NCBI GenBank assembly: GCA_902606665.1
Contig: CACLHE010000002.1
Coordinates: 1-50,517, forward strand
From: an uncultured Pelagibacteraceae bacterium
GTDB taxonomy: Bacteria > Pseudomonadota > Alphaproteobacteria > Pelagibacterales > Pelagibacteraceae
Direction of reading: 5' to 3'
Length of the DNA stretch: 50,517 nt
Below the pieces are notes generated by a model that saw only the letters and a list, made by a program, of their open reading frames with translations, did not search any database and was not told the origin of the DNA. Shown piece after piece: positions 8,857-19,693 of the stretch. The position numbers were made by a program, and so were the translations under genes. The first letter of the stretch is position 1. Each line of letters begins with the position of its first letter.

Positions 8857-11424
8857 TTATTTTTTTCTCCTTTTCTTGGTTTTATCATATTCTATTCTTT
8901 TTTCAATCAATACTAAAGCATCATTCATTGTTAATTCAGTTGGGTCTTTTTCTTCAGGTATTGTAGCATTGATAGATTTATATTTAATATAAGGACCAAA
9001 CTTTCCTTTCATAACTCTAACAGGTTTCTTATCTTCAGGATGCTCACCCAAATGCTTAATTTCTGATGAAGAAATTCTACCAGGTTTAGCTTCAGCTATC
9101 ATGGTAACAGCTCTATTTAAACCTATAGTAAATATATCCTCAACTGATTCAATTCTTGCAGATTTATTCTCGCATTTTAAATAAGGTCCAAATCTTCCAG
9201 AGTTTAACGTTATATCAATTCCTGTATCCGGATGTTGACCAATAACTTTAGGTAATGAACATAAAAAATTTGCTCTCTGTAAATCAATTGAGTCAATCGA
9301 GATACCTTTTGGAATTGAAACATTTTTAAAATTATTATCTTGTTCTTTTTTTTTCTTATTCTTTTTTGTTTTTTTAATTTCTTCATTAACAGATTCAGGT
9401 ATTTTTTCATATTGAATGTATGGACCAAATCTGCCAACTTTTAGGTACATATCATTACCATTTTCATGTTTTCCAATTAATTTTGGTTCAGCCAATTGTG
9501 ATTGCTGTGCAGCTTTCGCTTTTGACAAAGGCCTCGTAAATTTACATTCTGGATAATTAGAACAACCAATAAAAGCACCTCCACGGAAACTATTTTTTAG
9601 ACTTAATTGTCCATTCGCGCAGAGCTTGCATTTTCTATCAATATTACCGTCATTATCTCTATCAAATATTAAGGAACCCAGACTATCATTCAATAAATCT
9701 AAGACTTCTCTTGTTCTTTTTTCCTTAACTTCAGCGACATTTTGATTAAAGTCTTTCCAAAACATTTCTAGAACTTTAATCCATCCTTCTTTTCCTGAAG
9801 TGATTTCATCTAATTGATTTTCTAATCCAGCTGTAAAATTATAGTCTACATATTTAGAAAATAGTTTTTCTAAAAAAGCTGTTATTAATTTTCCTCTATC
9901 CGTAGGATGAAATCTTTTATTTAAAATTTCAACATAACCCCTGGTAGATATTACAGAAATAATACTTGCGTATGTAGACGGTCTTCCAATACCTAATTCT
10001 TCAAGTTTTTTTACTAAACTTGCTTCCGAATATCTGGGTGGTGGTTGAGTAAAATGTTGTTCATCTACAAGACTCTGAATATCAACAGGGCCAGTTGACA
10101 TTTTAGGTAAAATGCTTTCTCCATCTTCTTTTTTAGGGTCTTTATAAACTTTTAAATACCCATCAAATTTAATTACAGATCCAACAGTTTTTAAAATAGT
10201 TTCTTTGTTATTAGATGTAATAGTAATTGTATTTCTATCAAATTGTGCTGATTGCATTTGAGAGGATAAAGCTCTACTCCAAATTAGATCATAAACTTTA
10301 TATTGCTCTGGACTTAAATATTTTTTTACTTTCTCTGGAGATTTATCAATATCAGTAGGTCGTATAGCTTCGTGAGCTTCCTGAGCATTTTTTGCTTTTT
10401 TACCAGAATAATTAAGAGGGTCTTTAGGAAGATATTCATTTCCATATTCATCTTTAATAAAATTTCTAAAATTAGACACTGCTTCTTCTGATATGTTTGT
10501 TCCATCAGTTCTCATATATGTTATTAAACCTATAGTTTCACCATCAATTTCAATTCCTTGATAAAGTTTTTGAGCAATTTGCATTGTTCTTGAAGCACCC
10601 AATCCTAATCTTCCAGAGGAAACTTGCTGTAGTGTTGATGTAGTGAAAGGACCTGAGGGATTTCTACTTACAATTTTTGACGATATATCGGAAATACTAA
10701 ATTTAATTTTTTTTATACGCTCAGCGGCTGCATTAATGTCCTCTTTATTTTTAAAAGAGAATTTTTCAACTTTGTTACCTTCAAGTTGAGAAATATTGGA
10801 TGTTACTATATTATTGTTCTTGTCTTTAAAGTTCACTTTTAAAGTCCAAAATTCCTTAGGGTTAAATAATTCAATCTCATGTTCTCTTTCAGTAATTAAT
10901 TTCAAAGCAACGGACTGTACACGTCCAGCAGATTTAGATCCTGGTAGCTTAGTCCACAAAATTGGGGAAATATTGAATCCAACTAAATAGTCTAATGCTC
11001 TTCTAGCCATGTAAGCGTCGACTAGGAGAGGCTCAATATCTCTAGGGTTTTCTATACCTTTCATAACAGCTTTTTTTGTAATTTCATTGAAAACAACTCT
11101 TTCTACCTTTTTGTCTTTTAATAATTTTTTTTGATCTAATACTTCTTTGACATGCCAAGCAATAGCCTCACCTTCACGATCAGGGTCAGTTGCTAGAATT
11201 ATTTTACTTGAGTCTGCAGCAGTATCTGTGATTTCTTTTAAATATTTTTTTGAAAAAGAATCTATTTCCCAAAGCATTTGAAAATTATTTTCAGGATCTA
11301 CGGATCCATTTTTTGATGGTAGATCTCGTATATGACCATAACTAGCTAAAACTTTGTAATCTTTACCAAGATATTTATTAATTGTTTTTGCTTTAGCTGG
11401 GCTCTCTACAATTACTAAGTTCAT
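8857..11424 (-). CDS. topA: DNA topoisomerase I
   Basis: MNLVIVESPAKAKTINKYLGKDYKVLASYGHIRDLP; ATDPDREGEAIAWH; ITYMRTDGTNIS; zinc finger CKLCANGQLSLKNSFRGGAFIGCSNYPEC. Confidence 0.98.
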   Translation of the reverse strand: MNLVIVESPAKAKTINKYLGKDYKVLASYGHIRDLPSKNGSVDPENNFQMLWEIDSFSKKYLKEITDTAADSSKIILATDPDREGEAIAWHVKEVLDQKKLLKDKKVERVVFNEITKKAVMKGIENPRDIEPLLVDAYMARRALDYLVGFNISPILWTKLPGSKSAGRVQSVALKLITEREHEIELFNPKEFWTLKVNFKDKNNNIVTSNISQLEGNKVEKFSFKNKEDINAAAERIKKIKFSISDISSKIVSRNPSGPFTTSTLQQVSSGRLGLGASRTMQIAQKLYQGIEIDGETIGLITYMRTDGTNISEEAVSNFRNFIKDEYGNEYLPKDPLNYSGKKAKNAQEAHEAIRPTDIDKSPEKVKKYLSPEQYKVYDLIWSRALSSQMQSAQFDRNTITITSNNKETILKTVGSVIKFDGYLKVYKDPKKEDGESILPKMSTGPVDIQSLVDEQHFTQPPPRYSEASLVKKLEELGIGRPSTYASIISVISTRGYVEILNKRFHPTDRGKLITAFLEKLFSKYVDYNFTAGLENQLDEITSGKEGWIKVLEMFWKDFNQNVAEVKEKRTREVLDLLNDSLGSLIFDRDNDGNIDRKCKLCANGQLSLKNSFRGGAFIGCSNYPECKFTRPLSKAKAAQQSQLAEPKLIGKHENGNDMYLKVGRFGPYIQYEKIPESVNEEIKKTKKNKKKKEQDNNFKNVSIPKGISIDSIDLQRANFLCSLPKVIGQHPDTGIDITLNSGRFGPYLKCENKSARIESVEDIFTIGLNRAVTMIAEAKPGRISSSEIKHLGEHPEDKKPVRVMKGKFGPYIKYKSINATIPEEKDPTELTMNDALVLIEKRIEYDKTKKRRKK

Positions 11425-11505
11425 TTATAATTCTTTAAGAAACTTTCAAATATAATTTGATTTGTCAATTTAAGGTTTTAAAGTATTAAAAAAGTGGCTT
11501 TATAT

Positions 11506-12117
11506 CTAGATTTTTATTTTCTCTTCAGTATTATTTTTCAGGTTAGAAACATTTTTTCTGTGAGTAAATATTATTAAAATAAAAAAAATAAATAGTATTA
11601 ATATTAAACCTTCACCTAGATCATCTTTAGAATTGATAGATTGTAAAGCAGTTTCCTTTATTAACATGGTAATAAAGATAGTAAGAGATGCAAACATAGA
11701 AGATATTGATGAATATCTAAAAATTAAAGTTACAACTACCCATGTAAAGATAAATAGTAAACCTAATTCTAAAGATAATGCAAATAGTATACCTAAATAT
11801 GTAGCTACTCCTTTTCCACCTTTAAAATTTAACCATGCTGGAAATATGTGACCCAAGAAAGTTATCAAGCATGATAGATAAATTAAATCAGGAAAATATC
11901 TTATAGTGATAATAACAGGCAAATACCCTTTTAAGATATCCAATACTAGTGTCACAGCAGCTAGGAATTTATTGCCTGTTCGAAGTACATTTGTTGCTCC
12001 AATGTTACCAGAACCAATTTTTCGAATATCCTGATTTCTAAATATTTTTGTTAATAGTAATCCAAATGGTATAGAACCACTTATATAAGAAAATAAAAAG
12101 ACTAGAAAAATATCCAT
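11506..12117 (-). CDS. plsY: Glycerol-3-phosphate acyltransferase PlsY
   Basis: YISGSIPFGLLLTKIF, DIRKIGSGNIGATNVLRTG, LGHIFPAWLNFKGGKGVAT motifs. Confidence 0.96.
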   Translation of the reverse strand: MDIFLVFLFSYISGSIPFGLLLTKIFRNQDIRKIGSGNIGATNVLRTGNKFLAAVTLVLDILKGYLPVIITIRYFPDLIYLSCLITFLGHIFPAWLNFKGGKGVATYLGILFALSLELGLLFIFTWVVVTLIFRYSSISSMFASLTIFITMLIKETALQSINSKDDLGEGLILILFIFFILIIFTHRKNVSNLKNNTEEKIKI

Positions 12118-12123
12118 TAATTT

Positions 12124-13416
12124 TTAAACTCTCTCGTATGATAGCTCACCTTTTACGAATGTTTTTAATACCTGACCTTGTAATTTTCTATTTTCAACAG
12201 GAGTGTTTTTAGATTTCGATTTTAACTTATTTTTATCAACCACCCACGCTTTATTTATATCAAATACGCATAAATCGGCATCACTTCCTTTGTCAAATGA
12301 CCCTTTGTTTATTCCAAGTATTTTTGCAGGATTGGATGTAATTGATGCAATTAATTTTTTGAGTTTAACAGATTTATTGTGAAAAAGCTCAAGACATAAT
12401 GGCAACAATGTCTCTACCCCAGTTGCTCCAGTAGCTGCCTGTGCAAATGTTAATCTTTTTGATTCCTCATCTTGTGGTTTGTGATCAGATACTATTACAT
12501 CGACTGTGCCATCATTAACAGATTCAACAAGTGCAAGTCTGTCATTCTCTGTTCTGAGTGGAGGAGATAATTTTAAAAAAGTTTTAAAATCACCAATGTC
12601 GTTTTCATTAAGAGATAAATTGTTAATAGAAACTCCTGCTGTAAAGATTTTTCCATCTTTTTTTGCTTTTTTTATCACCGAGATTGTTTTTGCTGATGAG
12701 ATTTGAGAAATGTGATATCTGCAGTAATATTCTTCTAAAAAAGATAAATCTCTCTCAACTATTATTTTTTCAGCAAGAAATGGTATTCCTTTTAGGCCAA
12801 GTCTTGTTGATATTTCACCTTCATTAATCAACCCATTCTTTGATAGTATGTTATCTTCCGCATGTTGCATAATTAAAGTTTGCGATTGACTTGCCAAGTT
12901 CATAATTCTTGACATAACTTCAGGATCTTGAATAGTTTTAGTTCCATCTGTAAAAGCTATGATACCTTTTCTTTTTAGAAGACCAAATTCAGTCATTTGT
13001 TTACCTTCAGCATTTTTTGTTAATGTAGCGGCAGGAAAAATATTAATTTTTGATTTGTCTCTTCCTCTTCTTTTCAAAAAGTCTACCATTGAAACATTAT
13101 CTATTACTGGAGATGTATTTGGCATAGACACAACAGATGTTACTCCACCAGATAAAGCAGCGTCACTAAGTGTTCTGAAATTTTCTTTATATTCGTATCC
13201 AGGCTCTCCAACAAAAACTCTCATATCGACTATTCCTGGTATTAATACTTGTTTTTTTAAGTCAATTTTTTCAGCTCCTGAAGGTAAATTTCCATTAGCA
13301 ACTTTTTTTCCCGCAGCCTTTATTTGACCTTTAGAATCGACAATTAATCCACCAAACTCATCCATATTATTCTTTGGATCAATTAGTCTTGCGTTAATTA
13401 AATATTTTTCTTTCAT
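12124..13416 (-). CDS. pyrC: Dihydroorotase (multifunctional-complex type)
   Basis: VLIPGIVDMRVFVGEPGYEYKENFRTLSDAALSGGVTSVVSMPNTSPVID; VDVIVSDHKPQ; amidohydrolase fold motifs. Confidence 0.92.
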   Translation of the reverse strand: MKEKYLINARLIDPKNNMDEFGGLIVDSKGQIKAAGKKVANGNLPSGAEKIDLKKQVLIPGIVDMRVFVGEPGYEYKENFRTLSDAALSGGVTSVVSMPNTSPVIDNVSMVDFLKRRGRDKSKINIFPAATLTKNAEGKQMTEFGLLKRKGIIAFTDGTKTIQDPEVMSRIMNLASQSQTLIMQHAEDNILSKNGLINEGEISTRLGLKGIPFLAEKIIVERDLSFLEEYYCRYHISQISSAKTISVIKKAKKDGKIFTAGVSINNLSLNENDIGDFKTFLKLSPPLRTENDRLALVESVNDGTVDVIVSDHKPQDEESKRLTFAQAATGATGVETLLPLCLELFHNKSVKLKKLIASITSNPAKILGINKGSFDKGSDADLCVFDINKAWVVDKNKLKSKSKNTPVENRKLQGQVLKTFVKGELSYERV

Positions 13417-14366
13417 TAAGTTTTTTTACAAAAAATTTTTAAACATGCCATTCTGATAGCAACACCAAACTCAACCTGCTCTCTGATTACGCTTCTATTG
13501 ATGTCATCTGCCAAATTTGTATCAATCTCAACTCCTCTATTCATAGGACCTGGGTGCATAATAAGAGCATTTTTTTTTGCTAATTTTAATTTATCTGGGG
13601 TTAAACCAAAAAATTCATAGTATTCTCTAGCCGACGCTAGGAAAGATCCATGCATCCTTTCGTTTTGCAATCTTAACATCATAACTATATCGCAACCATC
13701 CAAACCTTTTTTCATATCAGTAAAAGCTTTAACACCAAGTCGTTCTATAGAATGAGGTAATAGTGTTTTGGGTGCAACTACATTAACTTCAGCACCTAGC
13801 ATATTCATCAAATAGATGTTTGATCTTGCTACACGTGAATGCAGAATATCTCCACAAATTGCTATTTTTAATCCTTCAACTTTACCTCTTCTATTTATTA
13901 TTGTTAAAGCATCTAACAATGCTTGAGTAGGATGTTCGCGTCTACCATCGCCTGCATTTATTACAGCGCAATTAACTTTTTGAGATAGTAGGTTTGGAGC
14001 GCCAGAATCTGGATGCCTAATTACAATTATATCAGGATGCATTGCATTTAATGTCATGGCGGTATCAATTAGAGTTTCTCCTTTTTTAATTGCAGAGTTA
14101 ACTATATTCATAGACATAACGTCAGCACCAAGTCTTTTTCCAGCAAGTTCAAATGAACTTTGTGTTCTTGTTGAAGGTTCAAAAAATAGGTTGATTTGAG
14201 TTTTTCCTCTTAAGATGTCCATTTTTTTTGATGAACTCTTATTCAAAGTTATAAATGTTTTTGCTTGTTTTAGTATTTCAGCAACTTGAGAAAAAGAGAT
14301 ATCTTGAATACCTAAGAGGTGATTTTGAATAAATTTAACAGCTTTAAGTTTTTTAATTACAGCCAT
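13416..14366 (-). CDS. pyrB: Aspartate carbamoyltransferase catalytic subunit
   Basis: [46 protein letters not shown]; the track start at 14375 is TTG, ATG at 14366 is preferred. Confidence 0.95.
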   Translation of the reverse strand: MAVIKKLKAVKFIQNHLLGIQDISFSQVAEILKQAKTFITLNKSSSKKMDILRGKTQINLFFEPSTRTQSSFELAGKRLGADVMSMNIVNSAIKKGETLIDTAMTLNAMHPDIIVIRHPDSGAPNLLSQKVNCAVINAGDGRREHPTQALLDALTIINRRGKVEGLKIAICGDILHSRVARSNIYLMNMLGAEVNVVAPKTLLPHSIERLGVKAFTDMKKGLDGCDIVMMLRLQNERMHGSFLASAREYYEFFGLTPDKLKLAKKNALIMHPGPMNRGVEIDTNLADDINRSVIREQVEFGVAIRMACLKIFCKKT

Positions 14367-14414
14367 TAAAATCAACTCTATAACCCTTTACGGGTGGCTA
14401 TGCAAGTATTTTAA

Positions 14415-14885
14415 TTAATTTGACAGATAATCAATAGCACCCTGCAGGATAAAAGCTGCTGCATTTTTATCTAGTTTATTGATTCTATCAGACACATTTG
14501 TCCCTAATTCTTTGGTTATTTTAAAACTTCCTTCGCTAGAAAGCCTTTCATCCCACATAGTGATAGGAACAGTAACAATTGTTGATAATTGTTTTGCAAA
14601 GGTATTGGCAGCATGTGAAGATTTTCCAACTGTCCCATCCATATTAATTGGATTTCCTACAACGATCCCTTTTATATTATTTTCTTTAATAATCTCGTTA
14701 ATTTCTTCTATTAATGTTTTAAGTCTGCTCTTTTTAATAATTTTGAGCGGAGTAGCAACTTTTTTATTTTCGTCACATATTGCGAATCCTATATTCTTAT
14801 TACCAGGGTCTATTCCTAACAATCTCGAATTATTTCCGATATTTGTTTTAAATTCATCATTACTGAGTATATTGTATGTTTTCAT
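14415..14885 (-). CDS. ruvX: Putative pre-16S rRNA nuclease / YqgF-family protein
   Basis: SRLLGIDPGNKNIGFAICDENKKVATPLKII; VVGNPINMDGTVGKSSHAANTFA; WDERLSS; start MKTYNIL at 14885, the upstream part of the track ORF is antisense to gatC. Confidence 0.9.
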   Translation of the reverse strand: MKTYNILSNDEFKTNIGNNSRLLGIDPGNKNIGFAICDENKKVATPLKIIKKSRLKTLIEEINEIIKENNIKGIVVGNPINMDGTVGKSSHAANTFAKQLSTIVTVPITMWDERLSSEGSFKITKELGTNVSDRINKLDKNAAAFILQGAIDYLSN

Positions 14886-14925
14886 CTTAAATGCTATTTT
14901 CCTACTTATTTGCCAATAATCACAA

Positions 14926-15213
14926 ATGTCAATAGATAAAGATACAGTAAAGCATATATCAAAATTAGCTAGAATTTCTTTGGATGAAAAGAAAGCGGAC
15001 ACTTTATCTAAAGATTTAACATCAATAATTACTTTTATTGAAAAACTAAATAGCCTGAATACTGATAAAGTTGATCCTTTGACATCTATAATTAATGCTT
15101 CGCTTAAGTCGAGAAAAGACGAAGTTAAAGATGGAAAAATAAGAGACCAAATACTTAAAAATTCCCCAGAAAAAAATGACGAATTTTTTGTTGTACCTAA
15201 GGTGATAGAATAA
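14926..15213 (+). CDS. gatC: Asp-tRNA(Asn)/Glu-tRNA(Gln) amidotransferase subunit C
   Basis: [52 protein letters not shown]. Confidence 0.95.
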   Translation: MSIDKDTVKHISKLARISLDEKKADTLSKDLTSIITFIEKLNSLNTDKVDPLTSIINASLKSRKDEVKDGKIRDQILKNSPEKNDEFFVVPKVIE

Positions 15214-15214
15214 A

Positions 15215-16669
15215 ATGTCAAACATTTCTGAGTTATCTTTAACAAAAATAATTAATGGCATTAAAAAGAAAGAATTTACTTCTGAGGAAGTTACTAAATC
15301 ATTTATTGATCAATCTAAAAAATCAAAAAAATTAAATACATACATCACTGAGTGTTTCGAAGAAGCTATTAAATCTGCAAAAAATTTTGATAAAAATAAA
15401 AATTATAAAGGTTTATTATCAGGCGTTCCTATAGCTGTAAAAGATTTGTTTTGTACTAAAAATGTTAGAACTACTGCTGGAAGCAAAATTTTACATAATT
15501 TTATCCCAACTTACGAATCAACAGTTACAAATAATTTGTGGTCACAAGGTGCATTTTTGCTGGGCAAATTAAATTGTGATGAATTTGCTATGGGATCTTC
15601 TAATGAAACTAGTTTCTTTGGTAATGTAATTAATCCATATGGAGAAAAATTAGTTCCAGGTGGATCTTCAGGAGGATCTGCATCTGCTTTGGCTGCTGGA
15701 CTCACTCCAGCTACTATTGGTACAGACACGGGTGGATCAATTAGGCAACCAGCTTCATTTACTGGTACAGTAGGATTAAAACCAACTTACGGAAGATGTT
15801 CAAGATGGGGTATAGTAGCTTTCGCCTCATCTTTAGATCAGGCTGGGCCGATGACACGAAATGTTGAAGATTGTGCTTTGCTTTTTCAAGCTATGTCAGG
15901 TTATGATTCTAAAGATTCAACATCTGTAGACACAAAAGTTGATAATTATTCTTCTAAGTTAACAGATAAAGTTAAAGGATTAAAAATAGGTATACCCAAA
16001 GAATATAAAGTTGATGGCATGCCGAAAGAAATTGATGATCTATGGAAAAAGGGAATAGAATATTTAAAAGATGCTGGTGCGATCGTAAAAAATATTTCTT
16101 TACCACATACCATGTATGCTCTTCCAGCATATTATATAGTCGCACCTGCAGAAGCATCTTCAAACTTAGCAAGATATGACGGAGTCAAATACGGTCACAG
16201 AGCCAAAGGTAAAAATTTAATTGAAATGTACGAAAATACTAGATCAGAAGGATTTGGTGATGAGGTTAAAAGAAGAATTTTAATTGGAACTTACGTTTTA
16301 TCCTCTGGTTATTATGATGCTTATTATTTAAAAGCACAAAAAGTCAGACAACTTATAAAAAATGATTTTGATAAAGCTTTTCACGATGTTGACGCAATAT
16401 TAACTCCCTCAACACCCAGTTCAGCGTTTAAAATAGGCGATAAGACTAACGATCCAGTATCTATGTATTTAAATGATATTTTTACAGTACCGGTAAATTT
16501 GTCTGGTTTACCAGCAATATCAGTTCCAGCTGGTTATGATAAAAATAATTTGCCTTTAGGTTTACAATTAATTGGAAAAGCATTTGATGAACAGACAATT
16601 TTAAATTTATCACTCGCAATAGAAAAAAGGGCTGATTTTAATAAAAATTTCAAAGTTTGGTGGATCTAA
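15215..16669 (+). CDS. gatA: Asp-tRNA(Asn)/Glu-tRNA(Gln) amidotransferase subunit A
   Basis: [60 protein letters not shown] amidase signature. Confidence 0.97.
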   Translation: MSNISELSLTKIINGIKKKEFTSEEVTKSFIDQSKKSKKLNTYITECFEEAIKSAKNFDKNKNYKGLLSGVPIAVKDLFCTKNVRTTAGSKILHNFIPTYESTVTNNLWSQGAFLLGKLNCDEFAMGSSNETSFFGNVINPYGEKLVPGGSSGGSASALAAGLTPATIGTDTGGSIRQPASFTGTVGLKPTYGRCSRWGIVAFASSLDQAGPMTRNVEDCALLFQAMSGYDSKDSTSVDTKVDNYSSKLTDKVKGLKIGIPKEYKVDGMPKEIDDLWKKGIEYLKDAGAIVKNISLPHTMYALPAYYIVAPAEASSNLARYDGVKYGHRAKGKNLIEMYENTRSEGFGDEVKRRILIGTYVLSSGYYDAYYLKAQKVRQLIKNDFDKAFHDVDAILTPSTPSSAFKIGDKTNDPVSMYLNDIFTVPVNLSGLPAISVPAGYDKNNLPLGLQLIGKAFDEQTILNLSLAIEKRADFNKNFKVWWI

Positions 16670-18135
16670 TGACAGAAATAAAATTTGATTATTTTATAAA
16701 TGGTGAAAAGGAAAAATGGGAAGTCATAATAGGTTTAGAAGTTCATGCTCAAGTTTTATCAAAATCTAAACTTTTTTCTTCATCACCTACAAAATTTGGA
16801 GCCGAGCCTAATACTCAAGTAAGTCTAGTAGATTCAGCTTTTCCTGGTATGCTTCCGGTTATAAATCAATTTTGCGTGGAGCAAAGTATAAAAACAGGAT
16901 TAGGTTTAAATGCTAAAATAAATTTGAATTCAGTTTTTGATAGAAAAAATTACTTTTATGCTGATCTACCGCAAGGATATCAAATATCACAGTATAAAAA
17001 TCCAATAGTAGGTGAGGGTGAGGTTGTTCTTGACATGCCCTACGGGACTAAAAAAGTTGGTATTGAAAGACTTCATTTAGAACAAGATGCAGGAAAAAGT
17101 ATTCATGACATGGATCCTGATAATTCTCTTGTAGATCTTAATAGATCTGGAATAGCATTAATGGAAATAGTAAGTAAACCGGATTTAAGATCTCCTGAAG
17201 AGGTAAATTCGTATATTAAAAAGTTACGATCAATAATGAGATATATAGGCACCTGTGATGGAAATATGCAAGAGGGTTCTCTTAGAGCTGATGTTAATGT
17301 TTCAGTTAGAAAGGTAGGAGATAAAAAATTTGGAACAAGGTGTGAAATTAAAAATGTAAATTCAATTAAATTTATGCAAATGGCTATTGAACACGAGGCA
17401 AGAAGACAGGTTGAACTGCTTGAGTCAGGCAAGAAAATAGATCAAGAAACAAGGTTATTTGACACAAAAAAAAACGTTACAAGATCCATGAGATCGAAAG
17501 AGGATGCTCATGATTATAGATATTTTCCAGATCCTGATTTATTACCATTACATTTAGACATAAATTTAATAGATAAATTAAAAAAAGAACTTCCAGAACT
17601 ACCAGATCAAAAAAAAGAAAGATTTATAAAGGAACACAATTTGTCTTCCTACGAAGCAAATATATTAGTTTCGGAAAAAGAGATTTCAGAATATTATGAA
17701 GAGGTTGTTAAAAAATGTGATAAAAAATTAGCAACTAATTGGATTATAGTTGAATTGTTTGCTGTATTAAATAAAAAGAATTTATCCATTTCACAATCAC
17801 CTGTAAGTGCAAAAAACTTATCAGCATTAATTAAAATGATTTCATCAGGAAAAATTTCTGGAAAAATTGCAAAAGGTGTTTTTGAAAAAATGCAAATTGA
17901 TGATAAAGACCCAATTCAAATTGTAGAGAAAGAAGGTTTAACACAACAAAGCGATCCTAAAGAATTGGAAAAAATAGTTGTTAAGGTGCTTTCCAAAAAT
18001 AAGGATAAAGTAACTCAATATAAATCTGGAAAAGAGAAACTTTTTGGATATTTTGTTGGTGAAGTAATGAAACTATCTAAAGGAAAAGCCAACCCCCAAC
18101 TCATTAATCAAATTCTTAAAAATAAGTTAAAATGA
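16669..18135 (+). CDS. gatB: Asp-tRNA(Asn)/Glu-tRNA(Gln) amidotransferase subunit B
   Basis: [50 protein letters not shown]; start ATG 16669. Confidence 0.97.
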   Translation: MTEIKFDYFINGEKEKWEVIIGLEVHAQVLSKSKLFSSSPTKFGAEPNTQVSLVDSAFPGMLPVINQFCVEQSIKTGLGLNAKINLNSVFDRKNYFYADLPQGYQISQYKNPIVGEGEVVLDMPYGTKKVGIERLHLEQDAGKSIHDMDPDNSLVDLNRSGIALMEIVSKPDLRSPEEVNSYIKKLRSIMRYIGTCDGNMQEGSLRADVNVSVRKVGDKKFGTRCEIKNVNSIKFMQMAIEHEARRQVELLESGKKIDQETRLFDTKKNVTRSMRSKEDAHDYRYFPDPDLLPLHLDINLIDKLKKELPELPDQKKERFIKEHNLSSYEANILVSEKEISEYYEEVVKKCDKKLATNWIIVELFAVLNKKNLSISQSPVSAKNLSALIKMISSGKISGKIAKGVFEKMQIDDKDPIQIVEKEGLTQQSDPKELEKIVVKVLSKNKDKVTQYKSGKEKLFGYFVGEVMKLSKGKANPQLINQILKNKLK

Positions 18136-18136
18136 G

Positions 18137-18793
18137 ATGTTGAAAAATATCGAAGTTACAGAAGATCTTCTAGACTATATATATAATCACACTAAACCTT
18201 TGCATGATGTACAAAAGGATATTTTGGAACATAATAAAAAGTTAGGTGATTTACAAAGAATGCAAATTGCAGAAACACAAGCTCACTTCCTTCAACTAAT
18301 AATTAAAATACAAAATGTAAAAAATTGTTTAGAAATAGGAACTTTTACAGGTTTTAGTGCCCTTACTATGGCTTTGGCTTTACCAGATGATGGAAAATTA
18401 ACCACCTTAGATCATGATGAAAAAATTTGCAAAATTGCTAAAGATTTTTTCAAAAAGGCTAATTTAGAAACAAAGATTAAAGCTGTTATAGGTCCAGCTT
18501 TAGATTCTCTTAGAAAAATTTCACAAGAAGAAAAAAAATTTGATCTTATTTTTATTGATGCTGATAAAGGAAATTATATTAATTACTATAAAAAATGCAT
18601 CGATCTAGTTAATACAGGAGCACTTATAATATTCGATAATGTTCTATGGCATGGGGATGTTCACAAAAAAACAATTAATAATAAACAAACAAAAACTATG
18701 CGAGATTTTAATGAATTTATTAAAAATGATAATCGTATAGAGAATTTTATTTTACCAATTGGTGATGGTCTTACAGTTTGTAGAAAGTTGTAA
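18137..18793 (+). CDS. Class I SAM-dependent O-methyltransferase (methyltransf_3 / CCoAOMT-like)
   Basis: NCLEIGTFTGFSALTMALALPDDGKLTTLDHD; FDLIFIDADKGNYINYY; DNVLWHGDV. Confidence 0.88.
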   Translation: MLKNIEVTEDLLDYIYNHTKPLHDVQKDILEHNKKLGDLQRMQIAETQAHFLQLIIKIQNVKNCLEIGTFTGFSALTMALALPDDGKLTTLDHDEKICKIAKDFFKKANLETKIKAVIGPALDSLRKISQEEKKFDLIFIDADKGNYINYYKKCIDLVNTGALIIFDNVLWHGDVHKKTINNKQTKTMRDFNEFIKNDNRIENFILPIGDGLTVCRKL

Positions 18794-19692
18794 TGTATTT
18801 TATTTCAGGATTTTATAAGTTTAAAAAAATAGTTAATCTTAAAAAAAATAGAGCAATTTTAAACACATACTTTACCAATTACGGCATTCGAGGAACAATC
18901 ATTATTTCAAAAGAAGGTATTAATGGAACGATATCTAGCGATAAAAAAAATCTAAATTTTGTATTAGAAAAAATAAAGTCGACTTTTAAATTTAATAATT
19001 TTGATAGCGAAAATTTTGCTAAGAGCAGGCTTCAACCATTTCATAGAGGTAAAATAAAAATAAAAAAAGAAGTTGTACCCATGGGAATAAAAATTATTAA
19101 AAGAAAAACAAATAGTCACATAGAACCATTAAAATGGAATAAATTGATAAAAGATAAAAATACATATTTAATAGATACAAGAAAACCATTTGAACATAAA
19201 ATTGGAACATTTAAAAAATCTATAAATCCTAATGTTAATAATTTTAGAGAATTTCCAAATTATTTAAAAAATTTAGATAAAAATAAAACTATAGCAATGT
19301 TTTGCACTGGTGGAATAAGATGTGAAAAAGCGAGTGTCTTTCTAAAAAAAAAAGGTTTTAAGAATGTTTTTCAATTAAAGGGTGGAATTATAAATTACTT
19401 AAAAAAAATAAAAAAAAATAAAAGTTTATGGAGAGGTGAATGCTATGTATTTGATAACAGAGTTTCAATTAAACATGGATTAGGAACTGGCAAATATTCA
19501 ATATGTAGTGGTTGTAGAGAACCTATATCACCTAAAGATAAAAAATCAAAAAAATACGAGGAGGGTGTATCGTGTCCAAATTGTCACGACTATTTAAAAA
19601 CTTCGCAAAAAGAAAGATTTAGAATGAGACAGAAGCAAATAAATCTTGCAAAAAAACTTGGAAAAAAGCACATATTCCAAAAAGAGTTTTAA
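18793..19692 (+). CDS. trhO: Rhodanese-domain tRNA uridine 5-hydroxylation protein TrhO (YceA family)
   Basis: KEGINGTISS; LIDTRKPFEHKIGTFKKSINPNVNNFREFP; MFCTGGIRCEKASVFLKKKGF; Cys-rich C-terminal region. Confidence 0.9.
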   Translation: MYFISGFYKFKKIVNLKKNRAILNTYFTNYGIRGTIIISKEGINGTISSDKKNLNFVLEKIKSTFKFNNFDSENFAKSRLQPFHRGKIKIKKEVVPMGIKIIKRKTNSHIEPLKWNKLIKDKNTYLIDTRKPFEHKIGTFKKSINPNVNNFREFPNYLKNLDKNKTIAMFCTGGIRCEKASVFLKKKGFKNVFQLKGGIINYLKKIKKNKSLWRGECYVFDNRVSIKHGLGTGKYSICSGCREPISPKDKKSKKYEEGVSCPNCHDYLKTSQKERFRMRQKQINLAKKLGKKHIFQKEF

Positions 19693-19693
19693 A

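Noticed and set aside
8681-8992. 103-aa plus-strand ORF overlapping the small exported protein and topA
   Set aside because: Antisense to topA 3' end and the signal-peptide protein; its hydrophobicity is explained by reverse complement of Lys-rich codons.
12959-13327. 122-aa plus-strand ORF opposite pyrC
   Set aside because: Shadow ORF of a conserved dihydroorotase coding region.
14376-14414. ACCCTTTACGGGT hairpin upstream of pyrB as an attenuator
   Set aside because: Only a 4-bp stem, no terminator U-tract or leader peptide; too weak to claim.
14479-14919. 146-aa plus-strand ORF opposite ruvX
   Set aside because: Antisense to a clearly recognised YqgF-family gene; hydrophobic low-complexity translation with no family features.
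14886-15245. N-terminal extension of the ruvX track ORF through gatC
   Set aside because: Conserved YqgF starts near 14885; the extension is the antisense of gatC.
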